A stretch of DNA of 7,523 bases. Source: an uncultured Lentisphaeria bacterium (GTDB lineage: Bacteria; Verrucomicrobiota; Lentisphaeria; Victivallales; Victivallaceae). Below the pieces are notes generated by a model, which saw only the letters and a program-made list of their open reading frames with translations, searched no databases and was not told the DNA's origin. Below, in pieces: positions 5,220 through 7,523 of the stretch. The stretch lies in NCBI GenBank assembly GCA_903821255.1, contig CAIJKT010000506.1, positions 1-7,523 on the forward strand. The letters run 5' to 3'. Position numbers and translations under genes: made by a program. Within the stretch, counting starts at the first letter, position 1, and each line of letters begins with the position of its first letter.

Positions 5220-5713
5220 GACAATATAAGGCTGTAGGTGACTGAAGTGCGCATTTTTTTAAAGCCGACTTTCTCATAACTGGCACGTGCTTTAGAGTGA
5301 CCTTCATCCTCATAGCCGGTGAGGACAATTGCATATTTCATCCCATGCATTTGGAAGATTTTCAGAACCTCGTTGTGTTGAGCTGAACCGATGCCCATCC
5401 CCTGGCAGTCCGGAGTCACAGCATTGTTGCAGATTTCGCCAATCCCGGTTTCTTTGTTCATCTCAAAAGTAGAAAAACCGACTATTTTGCCGTTGAGTTC
5501 GGAGACCAGTACCGTATCCGGATATTTTTCGGCTTTGTCCCGTACCTGGCGCGCTTTTTCAGCCTGCCAATTGCGGCTCAGGCGTCCGGCAAGATCATCG
5601 TCGCCGATATACTTGCGATAGCCTTCATGAATGCTCTGCCATGCATTGACCGCAATTATACAGATCATTTCAATATCGCCGGAAGAAACCGGTCGGATGT
5701 TAATTTCTTTCAT
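5210..5713 (-). CDS. GNAT-family N-acetyltransferase
   Basis: This 167-residue protein has the GNAT fold order: strand and helix at MKEINIRPVSSGDIEMI, a central sheet VLVSELNGKIVGFSTF (68-83), then the acetyl-CoA pyrophosphate loop QGMGIG at 104-109 followed by its helix. The C-terminal half reads ALVLTGYEDE-like (about 137-143) and ARASYEKVGFKK (152-163), the usual GNAT end. It transfers an acetyl group from acetyl-CoA to an amine of a small molecule or protein; the acceptor cannot be told. The ATG at 5713 gives a family-typical start. AGGAA lies about 10 nt upstream, which is rather far. The frame stays open for another 41 codons back to a TTG at 5836, but that extension has no domain resemblance or ribosome site. 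A terminator follows immediately, so this gene ends a transcript, perhaps shared with the upstream aldo/keto reductase 142 bp away. Confidence 0.88.
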   Translation of the reverse strand: MKEINIRPVSSGDIEMICIIAVNAWQSIHEGYRKYIGDDDLAGRLSRNWQAEKARQVRDKAEKYPDTVLVSELNGKIVGFSTFEMNKETGIGEICNNAVTPDCQGMGIGSAQHNEVLKIFQMHGMKYAIVLTGYEDEGHSKARASYEKVGFKKMRTSVTYSLILSSL

Positions 5714-5855
5714 TTGATTGCTGTTCCTGTTTTGTAGTTTGAGTTGACCATCGAAAATACGGTCCGCACTTTTTGCAATGCGATTGTAATGGATGCTTTT
5801 ATATGCTTCGACATTCGAAATCCGTTTTTTGGACAAGTTACTGACTCTATGAGAA

Positions 5856-6911
5856 TCACCCGATCTTCGAAAACGGCATCACCCCCCGCCCCATCTCCTT
5901 GCGCCAGTGCCGTTCATACTGCGCAATATCATCTCCGAATTCCTGACCCGTGAAATGCCTGATCAATCCCAGCGCGCGCCCCTGGATTTCGGCCGGACAT
6001 TTGCCGTAATTCTTCAGCAGAAGATCAAACTGCCGCCCGCATTCCAGATACTTGTCGAGAAGACCCATATCCGGTTTTTGCCGCGTCCCGTCAAGTGCGG
6101 CTTGAAGCTCAGCAACGGTTTCAACGCCCACAACGCTGGTATCAATTGACGATTGTCCCGCGAGCCATCCGAAATTGTTGACCACCGCCGTCTGCCAGTC
6201 CGCATCCGGCTCCCCAAACGCCATGAACGGAATCCCGTACTGGAACCAGTTGAGCGCCTTCATGGCGACACAGCCTGTCTTTCTTTTACTGAGAATCTCC
6301 AGAAGTTCCTTCAGCACGCCGAACTGACCGCCCCAATTATTCGCCACGGCAAAGTTATAAGGAAACATGGCAACATCTATGGGAAGGTCACGTTTCATGC
6401 AGTCAAGCAGGATCGCATGATCATGACATGAGACTCCCAGAAACCGGAACTTCCCCTCTTCCTTTAGCCGGACGTATTGATCAACAACATCATCAAGCGC
6501 CTGGTGGTTGTACCCGTGCTCAATCGAGCAGAGCATGAAGATGTCAAAATGATCGCTTCCCAGCAGCTTCAGGCGCGCATTGAGTTCCTCGCGTACAAAG
6601 CTTCGCTTTGAAAGGGGTTGTTCAGCGTACCGGCGCACCACGTCGATGATCATGCCGTTTATCACCATGACATTGCGGGTTTTCAACTGCGACATCCAAT
6701 GTCCCAGAGACTGCACCTCTTCGATGTAGGTAGTGTCGAAGTAATTGACCCCGCAGTCAAGAGCACGGGAGATCACGTCGCGGCGTTCGGGGTTCATTTC
6801 GGTGAACCGGCTGTTCTTCAGGTTGCCGTTGTGACCCCAGCGGTATTCGTGGCCGCCGAGTCCCAGGGCAGATACGTTCAGCCCGGTGTTTCCCAGAACT
6901 TTGAACCGCAT
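5856..6911 (-). CDS. Aldo/keto-reductase-like protein with altered catalytic positions
   Basis: The protein (351 residues from ATG 6911) starts MRFKVLGNTGLNVSALGLGG, a standard aldo/keto reductase beginning, and keeps the (beta/alpha)8 pattern, including VNYFDTTY (55-62) and the late TSVVGVETVAELQ segment that usually contacts the cofactor phosphate. The usual tetrad Asp-Tyr-Lys-His is mostly gone: Asp59 is kept, the Tyr position (Asp+5) is Glu64 with a Tyr at 62 instead, the Lys position in VMVINGM is Asn85 or neighbouring, and the His position in DIFMLCS is Cys128. A C-terminal extension of about 70 residues is helical, with no iron-sulphur cysteine motif. Two starts compete. ATG 6911 has AGGAG 4 nt upstream and matches the family; ATG 6959 has GGGAG about 6 nt upstream and adds 16 unrelated residues. 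The product is cytoplasmic; its reaction cannot be named, and ordinary carbonyl reduction looks doubtful. Confidence 0.88.
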   Translation of the reverse strand: MRFKVLGNTGLNVSALGLGGHEYRWGHNGNLKNSRFTEMNPERRDVISRALDCGVNYFDTTYIEEVQSLGHWMSQLKTRNVMVINGMIIDVVRRYAEQPLSKRSFVREELNARLKLLGSDHFDIFMLCSIEHGYNHQALDDVVDQYVRLKEEGKFRFLGVSCHDHAILLDCMKRDLPIDVAMFPYNFAVANNWGGQFGVLKELLEILSKRKTGCVAMKALNWFQYGIPFMAFGEPDADWQTAVVNNFGWLAGQSSIDTSVVGVETVAELQAALDGTRQKPDMGLLDKYLECGRQFDLLLKNYGKCPAEIQGRALGLIRHFTGQEFGDDIAQYERHWRKEMGRGVMPFSKIG

Positions 6912-6998
6912 GAAACTCCTGCAGATGTTACAATCCGGCTTTGCGTCCGGCTTTTTCATTGAAATCTCCCGTTTTTCAGGTCTTTGCCGCATCATTGA

Positions 6999-7026
6999 AA
7001 TGTACGATTGCCGTGGAGTATGCCAA
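6999..7026 (-). promoter_or_regulatory. Candidate promoter of the aldo/keto-reductase-like gene
   Basis: On the - strand TTGGCA (7026-7021) is followed after 16 bp by TACATT (7004-6999), each close to the sigma-70 consensus. Transcription would start about 30 nt before ATG 6959 and 80 nt before ATG 6911, and an in-frame ATG at 6995 would fall at the start point and be excluded. A perfect TTGACA at 7063-7058 lies further upstream but lacks a good -10. Confidence 0.4.
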
Positions 7027-7036
7027 CTTTACGGCA
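7009..7036. promoter_or_regulatory. Inverted repeat across the promoter, possible operator
   Basis: TGCCGT at 7009-7014 and ACGGCA at 7031-7036 are perfect 6-bp inverted arms, 16 bp apart, bracketing the -35 of the promoter at 6999-7026. The spacing between arm centres (22 bp, about two helical turns) would suit a dimeric regulator. This is positional inference only. Confidence 0.3.
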
Positions 7037-7103
7037 TTCGCGCCCGGGATGGGAACCTGTCAAGTTTGCTGAATCATCGAAGACGATGTGCAACGTTGGC
7101 GCA

Positions 7104-7349
7104 TTAACAAATTTTTCCTTTCAGAAAACTCAAGATTGCACTTCGCATTTCTGCATTTTCTTCATGTTTCAAATTGAATTTTAATAATTTCCAGTTATCC
7201 GCAGCCCCAAGATCCCGATATTTTTTCTTTAAAACATTATCAATTTTGTTCAAGCCGTCTTCCGGAGTAAGCCGGTCAAAAATTCCCGCCGTTGCTAAAT
7301 GCGCACGGGGGGCGATCAAGCTGTTAATCGAAGCAGTGTCAAAATATTT
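7104..7349 (-). pseudogene. Alpha/beta hydrolase (acetyl-xylan-esterase/dienelactone-hydrolase-like), 3' fragment cut by ISL3
   Basis: About 82 in-frame codons run from the ISL3 end to a TAA. They read SLIAPRAHLATAGIFDRLTP... then KLLKFNLKHEENAEMRSAILSFLK. This is the C-terminal part of an alpha/beta hydrolase: 'APR' before a strand, the acid residue in GIFDRLTP and the catalytic His in FNLKHEE. Family members of this type include acetyl xylan esterases and related carbohydrate esterases; the nucleophile serine would be in the missing part. There is no start codon with a ribosome site inside the fragment. The frame stays open right up to the AT-rich 8-mer next to the insertion end, which fits interruption of a formerly intact gene. 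The remainder should lie beyond the window on the other side of the ISL3 copy. Confidence 0.75.
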
Positions 7350-7523
7350 GCCTCTTCACCAGAATTCGTGGGTAAAGGTTGGTTCCGGGAGTTCTCCGAG
7401 TTGATGGTATAAGCATATTTTAGCGATTTTAATGGTTCTGAAGCCAAAAGATTTTCTGATGGTCAAATTTATTTTTCTGTTAAACCCCTCTACAATCCCG
7501 CTGTTAAACTGCTTTTTTGCCCG
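7350..7523 (-). mobile_element. ISL3-family insertion sequence, 3' end (partial)
   Basis: The element enters from the right edge and ends near 7350. Its terminus reads GCCTCTTCACCAGAATTCGT on the + strand; the CTCTTCACC core is characteristic of ISL3 terminal inverted repeats. Directly outside is AAATATTT (7342-7349), a perfect AT-rich 8-bp palindrome and the expected size for the ISL3 target duplication. The transposase stop codon lies within the terminal repeat. The other end and the second copy of the 8-mer are outside the window. Confidence 0.8.
7356..7523 (-). CDS. tnp: ISL3-family transposase, C-terminal 55 residues (partial)
   Basis: Reading leftward from the window edge gives the protein end AKKQFNSGIVEGFNRKINL, then IRKSFGFRTIKIAKICLYHQ and LGELPEPTFTHEFW before TGA. 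The N-(S/G)-x-V-E-G-x-N-x-K-x-x-x-x-x-R-x-x-F-G-F-R pattern, with the last DDE glutamate in VEG, and a LGELPEP...THEFW tail are diagnostic of ISL3-family transposases. The protein is cut by the edge of the window, not by mutation. No in-frame stop occurs before the natural end, so the copy may be intact and active. Confidence 0.9.
   Translation of the reverse strand, partial: RAKKQFNSGIVEGFNRKINLTIRKSFGFRTIKIAKICLYHQLGELPEPTFTHEFW

Noticed and set aside
5714..5836. 41-codon N-terminal extension of the acetyltransferase frame
   Set aside because: It begins at a TTG without a ribosome site, and the GNAT domain starts naturally at ATG 5713. The open frame may be chance.

Overview
The window looks like a mobile-element-rich accessory region of a PVC-group bacterium, most likely a Lentisphaerota (Victivallis-like) gut or sediment lineage. 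This is inference. It rests on the type of Gfo/Idh/MocA oxidoreductase, on an atypical aldo/keto-reductase-like protein, and on a sigma-region-4-like regulator of a kind I associate with Planctomycetes/Lentisphaerae mobile DNA. No rRNA or housekeeping marker is present to settle it.

Left part (1-2957, + strand): bases 1-350 carry no gene I can support. The 3' half of a tRNA-Arg(CCG), from the anticodon stem to CCA, follows at 352-401 without its 5' half, which is how an integrase attachment-site core looks. Short repeats that could be integrase arm sites lie on both sides. An intact tyrosine recombinase starts 96 bp downstream (497-1840) and reads away from the core. After it comes a 310-bp regulatory stretch with a 60-bp-period direct repeat and a strong hairpin, then a sigma-factor-like gene (2151-2864) whose conserved parts lie in three segments separated by two opposite one-base frame changes.

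Middle (2865-3528): about 660 bp with no intact gene. It holds perfect hairpins, a good intrinsic terminator (3197-3243) and a solo IS21-type terminus with 24-bp repeats (3467-3528).

Right part (3529-7523, all genes on the - strand): reading 5' to 3' on that strand there is the C-terminal end of an ISL3-family transposase, the 3' fragment of an alpha/beta hydrolase cut by that ISL3 end, an aldo/keto-reductase-like protein with altered catalytic positions, a GNAT acetyltransferase with a terminator, an intact Gfo/Idh/MocA oxidoreductase, and a truncated, frameshifted M55 D-aminopeptidase that stops at the IS21 end. The block looks like a small sugar or cell-wall-sugar/peptide catabolism locus whose two outer genes have both been destroyed by insertion sequences while three inner genes stay intact.

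I see no CRISPR array, defence system or clearly new multi-gene system. The points most worth a second look are the att core flanked by non-tRNA DNA (attP or tandem-element junction), the split sigma-like gene, the IS-bracketed catabolic block, the nested-hairpin element at 5057-5143 and the catalytically odd aldo/keto reductase.
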